Program-made: the position numbers and the translations under genes | The notes under the pieces: model-generated | Seen by the model: the letters and a program-made list of their open reading frames with translations, nothing else | The model's database searches: none | Told to the model about the DNA's origin: nothing | Source: a virus | Direction: 5' to 3' (one strand) | DNA: 32,124 nt | IMG/VR virus record: IMGVR_UViG_3300027659_000128 | Span: 1 to 32,124 of that record | Part shown: in pieces, positions 23,806 through 29,430 of the stretch | Position numbering within the stretch: position 1 is the stretch's first letter | How the letters are laid out: each line of letters starts with the position of its first letter

Positions 23806-24358
23806 ACTCATCATTCTGGTCGTTGGTCTCGCTCTAGGTTATGGACTCGGCTATTCAAGTTTTAGCCCCAAGTCGATTACTGAGACGAACGCCCCTGAAA
23901 TCCGTCAAGCGGATGGCAGTCTGGTCTTAGAGCGAAATATAAGCGAAACTAGAATACCTAAAAAACCGCCTATAAACCCATTTGGTGCGTCAGAATGGAT
24001 AAGACATAGCGAAGTAGTTATAAAACCTACCGCCTCTGTAATAGGCTCTAATGCAGAAATAAAGCCTATCGTGGTTTCCTTCGATTTAATCAGGCAGTCA
24101 GATAAGACCTACCGAGTGATCGCAAGTGCTGAGGGCGGTGAAGTTATCGGTGGAATTGACGTGCCGATTGAAACGACCGCCTATCCTGAGCAGCCCAAAT
24201 GGGCAGCGGGTGGAATCCTCTTAAATAACGGATATGGCGCGTTTATCCAGCGTTCTATGGGGGCTTTCCTTATAGGGCTGGACGTGGCTCAGATCTCGCA
24301 TAAGACGCTCAATACAAAAGAGATAGCCTATTCGCTCAGGATTGGGTTAAGATTTTAA
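23795..24358 (+). CDS. Exported protein at the end of the lysis cassette, spanin-like by position
   Basis: 187 residues. Residues about 4-20 (KLIILVVGLALGYGLGY) form a signal or anchor. The middle is a proline-rich linker with RIPKKPPINPF. The final third (AGGILLNNGYGAFIQRS, AFLIGLDVAQIS, IAYSLRIGLRF) alternates like outer-membrane beta strands and ends in Phe, as OMP C-termini do. There is no lipobox cysteine. By position it could serve as the spanin-type step that disrupts the outer membrane. It overlaps the previous gene by 11 bases, and a terminator follows. Confidence 0.62.
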   Translation: MKTKLIILVVGLALGYGLGYSSFSPKSITETNAPEIRQADGSLVLERNISETRIPKKPPINPFGASEWIRHSEVVIKPTASVIGSNAEIKPIVVSFDLIRQSDKTYRVIASAEGGEVIGGIDVPIETTAYPEQPKWAAGGILLNNGYGAFIQRSMGAFLIGLDVAQISHKTLNTKEIAYSLRIGLRF

Positions 24359-24408
24359 GTAGATAGCAGCACCGGAAATGGTCGTTGCGATTCTCCTTTA
24401 GATTGATG

Positions 24409-24436
24409 ACCACCCTTTCAACGAGGGGTGGTTTTT
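24409..24436 (+). terminator. Rho-independent terminator closing the late operon
   Basis: ACCACCC (24409-24415) and GGGTGGT (24426-24432) form a perfect 7-bp stem with a 10-base loop, followed by TTTT at 24433-24436. It lies 50 bases after the last lysis gene and immediately before the operator-promoter of the Cro-like gene. Confidence 0.9.
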
Positions 24437-24469
24437 AATACTTGACAAATGTCAAGTTTGTTTTAATCT
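24437..24469 (+). promoter_or_regulatory. Promoter with palindromic operator, copy 2, in front of the Cro-like gene
   Basis: -35 TTGACA (24442-24447), 16-base spacer, weak -10 TAATCT (24464-24469). The -35 is inside the palindrome CTTGACA-AA-TGTCAAG (24441-24456). The 23 bp 24437-24459 match 5053-5075 on the other strand except for the two central bases. The regulator encoded 20 bases downstream probably binds here and represses its own gene. Confidence 0.75.
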
Positions 24470-24488
24470 TAGGCTCAAGGAGAAATGC

Positions 24489-24698
24489 ATGGATGTAATC
24501 AGCAAGTTAAATGCTATCGCTAAGATTGGCGTAAGCCAACGAGCGTTAGCTCAAAGATTAAACATATCGGAAACAACGGTTTGCCGATGGTATAAAGGCG
24601 AACGAAAACCTAACGCAGCGAATCTAATTTTTCTTTCGCTCAAGTTTCCAGATTTTTTTAATAACAACGAGGTCATGAAATGGCTATCAAAGAAATAG
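24489..24698 (+). CDS. Cro-like helix-turn-helix regulator
   Basis: 69 residues with a clear helix-turn-helix at about 15-39: VSQRALAQRLNISETTVCRWYKGERKP. AAGGAG precedes the ATG at 24489; another ATG four bases upstream is out of frame. The tail KFPDFFNNNEVMKWLSKK may mediate dimerisation. It is the first gene after the terminator and sits directly behind an operator palindrome that also occurs before the minus-strand block, so it most likely controls both units. No larger cI-type repressor or integrase is seen, so this is not good evidence for lysogeny. Confidence 0.85.
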   Translation: MDVISKLNAIAKIGVSQRALAQRLNISETTVCRWYKGERKPNAANLIFLSLKFPDFFNNNEVMKWLSKK

Positions 24699-24820
24699 TT
24701 TCTCGAATCTTCGCTGGGCTGCTTTCGATCTTTGCGACGGCTCTGCTTTTATTCGCTCTCGGAATCATCAGTAAAATCTTCATCACCGTTTTCAAGTGGG
24801 GTTACAGAATCGTTCTTTAA
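24680..24820 (+). CDS. Small membrane protein
   Basis: 46 residues, overlapping the end of the regulator gene in another frame, with GAGG seven bases before its ATG. One long hydrophobic segment spans about residues 10-37 (IFAGLLSIFATALLLFALGIISKIF), then KWGYRIVL. It is probably an early inner-membrane protein; the function is unknown. Confidence 0.6.
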   Translation: MAIKEIVSRIFAGLLSIFATALLLFALGIISKIFITVFKWGYRIVL

Positions 24821-24835
24821 TCCTACGCTACGAAG

Positions 24836-24870
24836 TTTGATGGACTTCACCAACACCATCAAAGGAGAAT
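24836..24870 (+). promoter_or_regulatory. Leader hairpin ending at the GGAGAAT site of the Erf gene
   Basis: TTTGATGG (24836-24843) and CCATCAAA (24856-24863) are perfect 8-bp inverse complements around 12 bases, and GGAGAAT starts at 24864. Same layout as 5012-5038 and 28975-29007 with a different stem sequence. TTTAAT at 24816-24821 could be a weak -10 a few bases upstream. Confidence 0.5.
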
Positions 24871-24875
24871 AAATC

Positions 24876-25568
24876 ATGTTGAACAAAAGCGAATCCATCG
24901 CCAACCTTGTCAAAGCCTTGTCAGCTTTACAGGGTGAACTCAAGGACAGCAGTAAGAACGCGGTGAACCCGCACTACAAAAGCAAGTATTCCGATCTTTC
25001 GGAAGTGCTTGGGAATCTTCGACCCCTTCTGGCTAAGAACCAATTAGCCCTCAGCCAATTCCCTTCTTTCGAGAATGGGATTGTCTCCGTCACTAGCCTC
25101 TTGGCTCACGCCTCTGGCGAATGGATCGAATCAACCGCCTCAGCCCCAGCCACCAAACAAGATGTTCAAGGCGTTGGCTCGGCAATCACTTACTTAAAAC
25201 GCTACTCAGCCACTTCGATTGTCGGCATGGCAAGTGCGGATCAAGATGATGATGGCAACTCCGTCAGCACCGTCCCTCCTGTGATTATGAAAGTCCCATC
25301 GCCTAAAATTGATCTGAATGGGAATCCGATGAAGCAAGACTTTCGCCAACTCTCGGATGCTGAGACTACAAAAATTGAAACAATCATTCAGTCTTACGCA
25401 AAAGCTCTAGTCCTTGCTGGGATCAAAGAAGATCAGACGAACGAGAAAGTCGATCTCGCTCGGTCAATGGCTAAGAGCCAACCTTTCGATTTATTCGTCA
25501 AGGACTACACCGCCAAGACCACTCGCCTTAAAGAGATGGTTAAAAAAACAGACGACATTCCTTTCTAA
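24876..25568 (+). CDS. erf: Erf-type single-strand annealing protein
   Basis: Recombinase that anneals complementary single strands, used for phage recombination and genome circularisation. 230 residues; the Erf core is residues about 5-130: LVKALSALQGELKDSSKNAVNPHYKSKYSDLSEVL, then GIVSVTSLLAHASGEWI, QDVQGVGSAITYLKRYSATSIVGMASADQDDDGN, typical of the family. The C-terminal 70 residues are helical and end KKTDDIPF, the same last five residues as bacterial SSB (DDIPF). GGAGAAT precedes the ATG behind an inverted repeat. It leads the replication operon with RusA and the initiator. Confidence 0.92.
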   Translation: MLNKSESIANLVKALSALQGELKDSSKNAVNPHYKSKYSDLSEVLGNLRPLLAKNQLALSQFPSFENGIVSVTSLLAHASGEWIESTASAPATKQDVQGVGSAITYLKRYSATSIVGMASADQDDDGNSVSTVPPVIMKVPSPKIDLNGNPMKQDFRQLSDAETTKIETIIQSYAKALVLAGIKEDQTNEKVDLARSMAKSQPFDLFVKDYTAKTTRLKEMVKKTDDIPF

Positions 25569-25578
25569 GGGGGACACT

Positions 25579-25851
25579 ATGAGCAATCAATACACAGACG
25601 ATTATGGGTGCTGTTCAGTCTGCGGTTCGCCTTCGTGTTCCATCTGCGAAAAATATGATGATGTGGGTACTAACTATCATTGGGCTTACCGATTTGGAGG
25701 GCAATGGCCGCCATTAGAAACGCCAGAACAAAGAGCTGAACTGTTCCAAAGAATTAAAAAAGAGTATGGACTTTCTGCCTTAGTCGAAATGGCGAAGCAT
25801 TATCGATTTGACAAAGCCTATAAAAAGGAGATAGAAGATGCCACACGATAG
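25579..25851 (+). CDS. Small protein with Cys-rich N-terminus, paralogue 1
   Basis: 90 residues from the ATG at 25579 with AAGGGGG upstream. The first 23 residues contain CCSVCGSPSCSIC, a tight cysteine array likely to bind zinc; the rest (ELFQRIKKEYGLSALVEMAKHYRFDKAYKKEI) is helical. The next gene codes the same motif, CTSCGSFYCSIC. The role is unknown; zinc-dependent binding of nucleic acid or a host protein is possible. Confidence 0.72.
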   Translation: MSNQYTDDYGCCSVCGSPSCSICEKYDDVGTNYHWAYRFGGQWPPLETPEQRAELFQRIKKEYGLSALVEMAKHYRFDKAYKKEIEDATR

Positions 25852-26020
25852 CGAAGGTCGCTGCACTAGCTGCGGCTCTTTCTACTGCTCGATCTGTGCC
25901 AAATGGCTTGATAATGATTTCAAGATCGGAACGGACGCACCTGATCTGCCAACCGAAGCAGAATCAACTAATAAACCAAATCGTGAGTTCCGTTTGAGAG
26001 AAATGAAAGGCTTTTGGTGA
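25838..26020 (+). CDS. Small protein with Cys-rich N-terminus, paralogue 2
   Basis: 60 residues, overlapping the previous gene by 14 bases, with GGAG before its ATG. It has CTSCGSFYCSICAKW at about residues 9-23, closely matching CSVCGSPSCSICEKY of the gene before. The tail is acidic and then basic (NREFRLREMKGFW) without clear fold. The pair suggests duplication, with the helical half kept in only one copy. Confidence 0.68.
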   Translation: MPHDSEGRCTSCGSFYCSICAKWLDNDFKIGTDAPDLPTEAESTNKPNREFRLREMKGFW

Positions 26021-26027
26021 GGGTCAA

Positions 26028-26120
26028 ATGCAGATCATGATCGCTTTCGCCCTTGGCTTCTGGCTCGGCAGAAGATACGAGATCAACCGCCAAAAAAAGT
26101 GCCTGAAAGGGCATCGATGA
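26028..26120 (+). CDS. Tiny hydrophobic peptide
   Basis: 30 residues: MQIMIAFALGFWLGRRYEIN and a basic end. The first 14 residues are a short membrane-insertable helix. GAGGGT precedes the ATG, and the stop overlaps the start of the next gene (ATGA). Too short for a family, but the packing suggests it is translated. Confidence 0.45.
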   Translation: MQIMIAFALGFWLGRRYEINRQKKCLKGHR

Positions 26121-26296
26121 AATATCACTTCCTTCGCCATGATTACTTTAAGCTGCAACGAACGGTCAATGAGTTAAAAGCTTTAAGCACAATCTTGGTG
26201 AAGGATTATGGATACACCCCCCAACATATTTACAAAATCTTAGAGGAGATTTACGATGCACAAAATCCACAAATCGTTGAGCGAAGAATTAAGTGA
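26117..26296 (+). CDS. Small helical protein
   Basis: 59 residues from the ATG overlapping the previous stop; a GTG at 26099 would add six. Sequence FKLQRTVNELKALSTILVKDYGYTPQHIYKILEEIYDAQ is all-helical, with basic ends. No family is recognised. Its 3' part overlaps the next gene in another frame. Confidence 0.55.
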   Translation: MKYHFLRHDYFKLQRTVNELKALSTILVKDYGYTPQHIYKILEEIYDAQNPQIVERRIK

Positions 26297-26393
26297 CTTC
26301 GTCTGGTCGGCTAAAAACCTTAGCGAGAGCCACAACGTCACCCTTGAATCTTTAGTCAGAATCTTAAAGGCTAATCTTAATGCGCCTGAATAA
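26256..26393 (+). CDS. Small helical protein
   Basis: 45 residues with a strong GAGGAG site before the ATG at 26256. Helical: KSLSEELSDFVWSAKNLSESHNVTLESLVRILKANL. It overlaps both neighbours by tens of bases. No function can be given. Confidence 0.55.
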   Translation: MHKIHKSLSEELSDFVWSAKNLSESHNVTLESLVRILKANLNAPE

Positions 26394-26589
26394 CGACCAC
26401 ATCTACAATGTAAAGAAACCCAAGATTCGAGATCTTGTCCTCATGCGTCTGGCTGAGGGAGATCAACCCCCTTACATCGAAAGTGTTGCTGTGAGATTCG
26501 ATATCCCATGCCATCAAGCGGCTCGAATCCTAAATGAAGTTAAGAAGGAGATTGGCTATGACAAAAAAACAAAAAATAGAGCTTATTGA
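26380..26589 (+). CDS. Small putative winged-helix or helix-turn-helix protein
   Basis: 69 residues, overlapping the previous gene by 14 bases. The stretch KIRDLVLMRLAEGDQPPYIESVAVRFDIPCHQAARILNEVKKEIGY has the spacing of a DNA-binding winged helix: helix, short helix, recognition helix. The end is basic. It could regulate early genes or assist replication. The assignment is by pattern only. Confidence 0.55.
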   Translation: MRLNNDHIYNVKKPKIRDLVLMRLAEGDQPPYIESVAVRFDIPCHQAARILNEVKKEIGYDKKTKNRAY

Positions 26590-26680
26590 AAAGCACTTTC
26601 AGCATCCGATTGACCCTAAAGAGATGAACGAGAAAGAGTTAAATGCGTGGGTGCAGTTCATTGGATTCTTGCAACGATGA
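26558..26680 (+). CDS. Small protein of unknown function before RusA
   Basis: 40 residues, MTKKQKIELIEKHFQHPIDP and on, with GGAG before its ATG. It overlaps the previous gene by 32 bases and ends ATGA into rusA, so it probably serves in coupled translation. It is helical with an aromatic end (AWVQFIGFLQR). No family known. Confidence 0.55.
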   Translation: MTKKQKIELIEKHFQHPIDPKEMNEKELNAWVQFIGFLQR

Positions 26681-27102
26681 AACTCTTTTATAAAATCTCC
26701 GCTGTCGCTAAAGGCAGACCCCGATTCAGGATGCTGCCGGGCAGAAACTACCCAATGGTTTACACCGACACCCTTACCGCTACCTACGAGACAGCAATCA
26801 AGATGCTGACGAAGGCGCAGCTGGGTAAATACTTCCAGCCTTTCGATGGGGCGATCTCAGTCTGTATAAACATTGAAATCACTAGACCTAAGAGCGTTAC
26901 AAGGGACTATCCCAGCGTAAAGCCAGACCTCGACAACTACGCCAAAGCGATCCTAGATGCGCTGAATAGCCTCGTCTGGCTCGATGACGCTCAAATATGT
27001 TCCCTGCAAATCACAAAATCCTATAACCTTAAGCCAGCGATCACCGTTGAGATCGATCACCACCAAGGAGAATCAAATGTTATTCCCTCAAGAGGAGATT
27101 GA
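26677..27102 (+). CDS. rusA: RusA-family Holliday junction resolvase
   Basis: Endonuclease that cuts four-way junctions made by recombination or replication. 141 residues from the ATG overlapping the preceding stop. Family marks: the N-terminal KGRPRFRM, KPDLDNYAKAILDALNSLVWLDDAQI at residues 82-107 with the acidic metal ligands Asp84, Asp86 and Asp103/104, and the final strand PAITVEID. It sits in the Erf operon, fitting a recombination-replication module, and could resolve branched DNA before packaging. Confidence 0.93.
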   Translation: MKLFYKISAVAKGRPRFRMLPGRNYPMVYTDTLTATYETAIKMLTKAQLGKYFQPFDGAISVCINIEITRPKSVTRDYPSVKPDLDNYAKAILDALNSLVWLDDAQICSLQITKSYNLKPAITVEIDHHQGESNVIPSRGD

Positions 27103-27475
27103 TAAGTTTAATACTTACAATCGAAAACTTTATAAGACTAAAAATGAAGAAGGCAAAATCGAACAGCGACCGGTGATCTTAAAATCAAAAGATCAAGCGA
27201 TCAAAGAAGTGGAGTCACATGCTGATCCGAAATGGATCGCCAAAGCAAATGAAGCTCTGGACATCCTCATTAAAAACAATCAAGAGTTCACCAGCGATCA
27301 AGTCTGGAAACTTCTCGACTCTTGGCAAGTGCCTCGACCTCATGCACCGAGTGCGATGGGATCAATCATGCGACGTGCTGCCTTAGCGAAAAGAATTAAA
27401 AAGACCGGTCGGTTTATTCCTTCCTCACAAGGGACTAATCACCAAAGGGACGTTGCCGTCTGGGGAGTCGTATGA
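27077..27475 (+). CDS. Replication-region protein with winged-helix-like domain
   Basis: 132 residues from the ATG at 27077 (GGAG upstream), overlapping rusA by 26 bases. The N-terminal third is basic (KFNTYNRKLYKTKNEEGKIEQRP). Residues about 50-132 (WIAKANEALDILIKNNQEFTSDQVWKLLDS, PSAMGSIMRRAALAKRIKKTGRFIPS, DVAVWGV) match a small winged-helix module that I recall in many phage replication regions. It lies directly before the initiator, so a role in origin or helicase loading is possible but unproven. Confidence 0.65.
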   Translation: MLFPQEEIDKFNTYNRKLYKTKNEEGKIEQRPVILKSKDQAIKEVESHADPKWIAKANEALDILIKNNQEFTSDQVWKLLDSWQVPRPHAPSAMGSIMRRAALAKRIKKTGRFIPSSQGTNHQRDVAVWGVV

Positions 27476-27957
27476 AGCCCTTCTGGTTTCCCATTGAACC
27501 GGCTGCCTTCCTATCGGACAGTCTTGTGGATCAAATGACCACAATCGAATTAGGGGCTTGTTTCAGGCTCTTGTGCCGACAATGGATAGACGGTGACCTA
27601 CCAGACGATCCAGAGCAGCTTCGTCGCTTGGCGAGGCTCTCTAAGCCTGAAATGGATGAGGCTTGGGAAGTCATACAAAGGTTCTTCCCTAAGTCGGGAG
27701 ATGGCAAACGAGCCAACCGATATGCTAATGAGCGAAGGAAAGAAGTAACGGAAACCCTATCTAAACGCCATGATGCAGGCGTCTTAGGGGCTGAAAAGCG
27801 ATGGGGTAGCAATAGCAATCGCATAGCAAACGCATGGCAACCGCATAGCAAAGGCAATGCAATAGATATAGTTAAAGTAAAACAAAATATAAAAGAAAAG
27901 AATGATAAGAAAAATACCGATGATATTTTGGATTTAATCTCTAAAACCATTCCTTAA
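27472..27957 (+). CDS. DUF1376-type replication initiator with internal origin
   Basis: 161 residues. The N-terminal domain (about 1-112) is DUF1376: WFPIEPAAFLSDSLVDQMTTIELGACFRLLCRQWIDGDLPDDP, NRYANERRKEV and the basic RHDAGVLGAEKRWGS typical of phage replisome-organiser-like proteins. The tail is Lys-rich and probably unstructured. Gene bases 27807-27863 carry tandem 11-bp DNA repeats, followed by A-rich DNA. No helicase or polymerase is encoded, so it should recruit host replication enzymes. It starts in the stop of the previous gene. Confidence 0.82.
   Translation: MKPFWFPIEPAAFLSDSLVDQMTTIELGACFRLLCRQWIDGDLPDDPEQLRRLARLSKPEMDEAWEVIQRFFPKSGDGKRANRYANERRKEVTETLSKRHDAGVLGAEKRWGSNSNRIANAWQPHSKGNAIDIVKVKQNIKEKNDKKNTDDILDLISKTIP
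27807..27957 (+). other. Candidate replication origin: 11-bp iterons plus A-rich unwinding region
   Basis: Five copies at an exact 11-bp spacing begin at 27809, 27820, 27831, 27842 and 27853. Three carry CGCAT(A/G)GCAA; the first shares ATAGCAA, and the fifth is more diverged (AATGCAA). One extra TAGCAA lies at 27807. The spacing of about one helical turn would put bound proteins on one face. Because 11 is not a multiple of 3, the repeats are a DNA signal, not a protein repeat. They are followed from about 27861 by strongly A-rich DNA, as in lambda's origin inside gene O. Confidence 0.68.
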
Positions 27958-27967
27958 GGAGGAATTA

Positions 27968-28282
27968 ATGTATCAAACCATCAGAGAAGCCTTACTCACC
28001 AAGGGAATATCGTGTTCCTTCTGGGGCAAGAAGGACGAATCAGGCGTAATGGGTAAGCCTACTCGCTTATATATCAACCATCAAATGCCCAAAGATGTGA
28101 AGGTCTACATCGAGTTCCCTGACCCAGAGACCCTACTCAATGGGTCAATCAAAGTTAAGATCTACCCCTTCGACGACACTACGGCGGGTAAGGATAAGTT
28201 TATGACTTGTCTAAAAGTAGCCAAAGAGAATTGGGGCAATGTCCCGCAGCTCATCAACGAAATCGTCATGGGTGATTTATGA
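27968..28282 (+). CDS. Protein of unknown function
   Basis: 104 residues with a strong AAGGAGG site. The stretch TRLYINHQMPKDVKVYIEFPDPETLLNGSIKVKIYPF is a beta sheet of charged strands, followed by helices to the end INEIVMGDL. It overlaps the next gene by four bases. I do not recognise a family. It is the first gene after the initiator and its iteron/A-rich region. Confidence 0.68.
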   Translation: MYQTIREALLTKGISCSFWGKKDESGVMGKPTRLYINHQMPKDVKVYIEFPDPETLLNGSIKVKIYPFDDTTAGKDKFMTCLKVAKENWGNVPQLINEIVMGDL

Positions 28283-28485
28283 AAATCCAGACGACTACCT
28301 TCTGGCGAGACCAAAATAACCTCGATGTTGGAATGTCTTTTAACCGATACCAATGCCGAGTCCAGACCGGTGCTGATGATTGCCTCATTTCCTTCAGCGT
28401 GGATAACATTGAGAACGCCGCCATTGTTTTAGAATCATTAACCAAAATTACTAAAGAACTTCAGGATTTTGTCGATGCTCATTGA
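28279..28485 (+). CDS. Small protein of unknown function
   Basis: 68 residues, start coupled to the previous stop (ATGA). It has beta-like segments (TTFWRDQNNLDVGMSFNRYQCRVQTGADDCLISFSV) then a helix (NAAIVLESLTKITKELQDFV). It could be a small host-takeover protein like many in this region, which is inference from position only. Confidence 0.58.
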   Translation: MKIQTTTFWRDQNNLDVGMSFNRYQCRVQTGADDCLISFSVDNIENAAIVLESLTKITKELQDFVDAH

Positions 28486-28672
28486 TTGGAAGCCCAAACA
28501 AAATTGGACGATCAAGAGCGTCCCAGATATCGGCTGGATGGCAATCTGCGAATATGATGAGTCGAGCGTTTGTGCGGTGTCGTTGTATGATCTTTCTATA
28601 CTTATCAGAGCCATCGACAATGAAACAACACAAATGCAGCTACTGCCACAAACGAATCCCCATGCCCCCTGA
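28475..28672 (+). CDS. Small protein of unknown function
   Basis: 65 residues from the ATG at 28475 with AGGA upstream. The sequence WKPKQNWTIKSVPDIGWMAICEYDESSVCAVSLYDLSILIRAID looks like a small beta-alpha domain. It overlaps the previous gene by 11 bases and the next by 53. No family is recognised. Confidence 0.5.
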   Translation: MLIDWKPKQNWTIKSVPDIGWMAICEYDESSVCAVSLYDLSILIRAIDNETTQMQLLPQTNPHAP

Positions 28673-28769
28673 TTTTACTATTTGCGGATACTGCGAAGAA
28701 ATCTTAGAAGATTTAGAGCACTTAAACAACGCCATTAAACTACTTAAAGCGGAGAGACAAAATGATTGA
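28620..28769 (+). CDS. Small zinc-finger protein
   Basis: 49 residues: MKQHKCSYCHKRIPMPPDFT then ICGYC, two CxxC pairs 16 residues apart, so a four-cysteine zinc site, followed by a helix EEILEDLEHLNNAIKLLKAER. The longer upstream frame runs inside the previous gene and is not convincing. It overlaps the next gene by eight bases. A role in nucleic-acid or protein binding is likely but unproven. Confidence 0.62.
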   Translation: MKQHKCSYCHKRIPMPPDFTICGYCEEILEDLEHLNNAIKLLKAERQND

Positions 28770-28953
28770 CCTATACCTAATTGGAGTCGCAGCCACAGCG
28801 ATGTGGATGTTCGCCTCAGACTTTGATCGCCACACGATCTTGGCACTTGATCTTAATATCGAGCCAAAATACAAGCTCAAAGATTACGCTTGGCGACCCT
28901 TTATTTTTCCTTATCTTCTAGCCAAGTTCTTATTCACTCGCATCAAGAATTGA
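28762..28953 (+). CDS. Small membrane-associated protein
   Basis: 63 residues, GGAG upstream. The first 17 residues (LYLIGVAATAMWMFAS) and a C-terminal stretch (FIFPYLLAKFLF) are hydrophobic, with a charged middle. The stop lies inside the following inverted repeat. It may be an early inner-membrane protein; the role is unknown. Confidence 0.58.
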   Translation: MIDLYLIGVAATAMWMFASDFDRHTILALDLNIEPKYKLKDYAWRPFIFPYLLAKFLFTRIKN

Positions 28954-28977
28954 CACCTACGAAAAGTCAATTTTTTT
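28948..28977 (+). terminator. Weak terminator-like hairpin
   Basis: AATTGAC (28948-28954) and GTCAATT (28966-28972) pair perfectly around 11 bases and are followed by T through 28977. The stem is AT-rich, so termination would be partial. TTGACA is present at 28950-28955, but no -10 box is in reach. Confidence 0.45.
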
Positions 28978-29007
28978 AGGGTAATCTAATAAACCCTAAA
29001 GGAGAAT
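28975..29007 (+). promoter_or_regulatory. Leader hairpin ending at a GGAGAAT ribosome binding site
   Basis: TTTAGGG (28975-28981) and CCCTAAA (28994-29000) are perfect 7-bp inverse complements around 12 bases. GGAGAAT begins at 29001, and the ATG follows at 29009. This is the third instance of the layout at 5012-5038 and 24836-24870, with a different stem sequence each time. Confidence 0.5.
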
Positions 29008-29008
29008 T

Positions 29009-29206
29009 ATGCGAGGCGTAGGCATGACCAGAAGTGAATTAGTAAAGCGTATTGAGGCAGTCAAGAAGGATTATCTCAACGTCAAGTGGTCAAGGGTCAA
29101 AGCCTATCGTAGTCGCAAAGACCAGCTGCCAGAACTCGCCAAAGAACTCTCGCATCTAAAATCAGCGTTAGACTACATTGACAACCACCATGACTTTGCG
29201 GTATGA
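29009..29206 (+). CDS. Small coiled-coil-like protein
   Basis: 65 residues, first ATG after a leader hairpin with GGAGAAT. Sequence MTRSELVKRIEAVKKDYLNV... KDQLPELAKELSHLKSALDYID is almost all helix with heptad-like leucines and many charges. It overlaps the next gene by four bases. The function is unknown. Confidence 0.58.
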   Translation: MRGVGMTRSELVKRIEAVKKDYLNVKWSRVKAYRSRKDQLPELAKELSHLKSALDYIDNHHDFAV

Positions 29207-29430
29207 AACTAGAGCATTACAAGTATCCCAGCTTGATCCAGACCATGCACTCGATGATCTTTATCGCGTGTCTTAATCACAAGACATGGGGACTGCCGGA
29301 ACTCGCTAAAGTTTGCAGCTTAAGACACTTTGAAATGCTGCCGGAATCCATCACCAAAGAGTGCATCAAGGAATGCATTAAGATCGGCTGGTGTGAGAAG
29401 AATGGCAAGACGTGGAAGTCTAGTCTTTAG
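29203..29430 (+). CDS. Small protein of unknown function
   Basis: 75 residues, coupled to the previous gene (ATGA). The motif LPELAKVCSLRHFEMLPESITKECIKECIKIGWCEKNGKTWKSS has the order of a winged-helix domain with several cysteines. It converges with, and overlaps by 11 bases, the minus-strand gene at 29420-29671; no terminator is visible between them. Confidence 0.52.
   Translation: MKLEHYKYPSLIQTMHSMIFIACLNHKTWGLPELAKVCSLRHFEMLPESITKECIKECIKIGWCEKNGKTWKSSL

Noticed and set aside
24489-24698. Lysogeny module
   Set aside because: Only a small Cro-like protein is present. No integrase, excisionase, cI-type repressor or attachment site is seen, so temperate behaviour is not supported.
27531-27950. 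Minus-strand frame opposite the initiator gene
   Set aside because: It is Phe/Ser-rich because of the A-rich sense strand; the plus strand has the clear DUF1376 pattern.
28950-28987. Promoter from TTGACA (28950) and TAATCT (28982)
   Set aside because: The spacer is 26 bases, too long for sigma-70. The TTGACA is better explained as part of the terminator-like stem.
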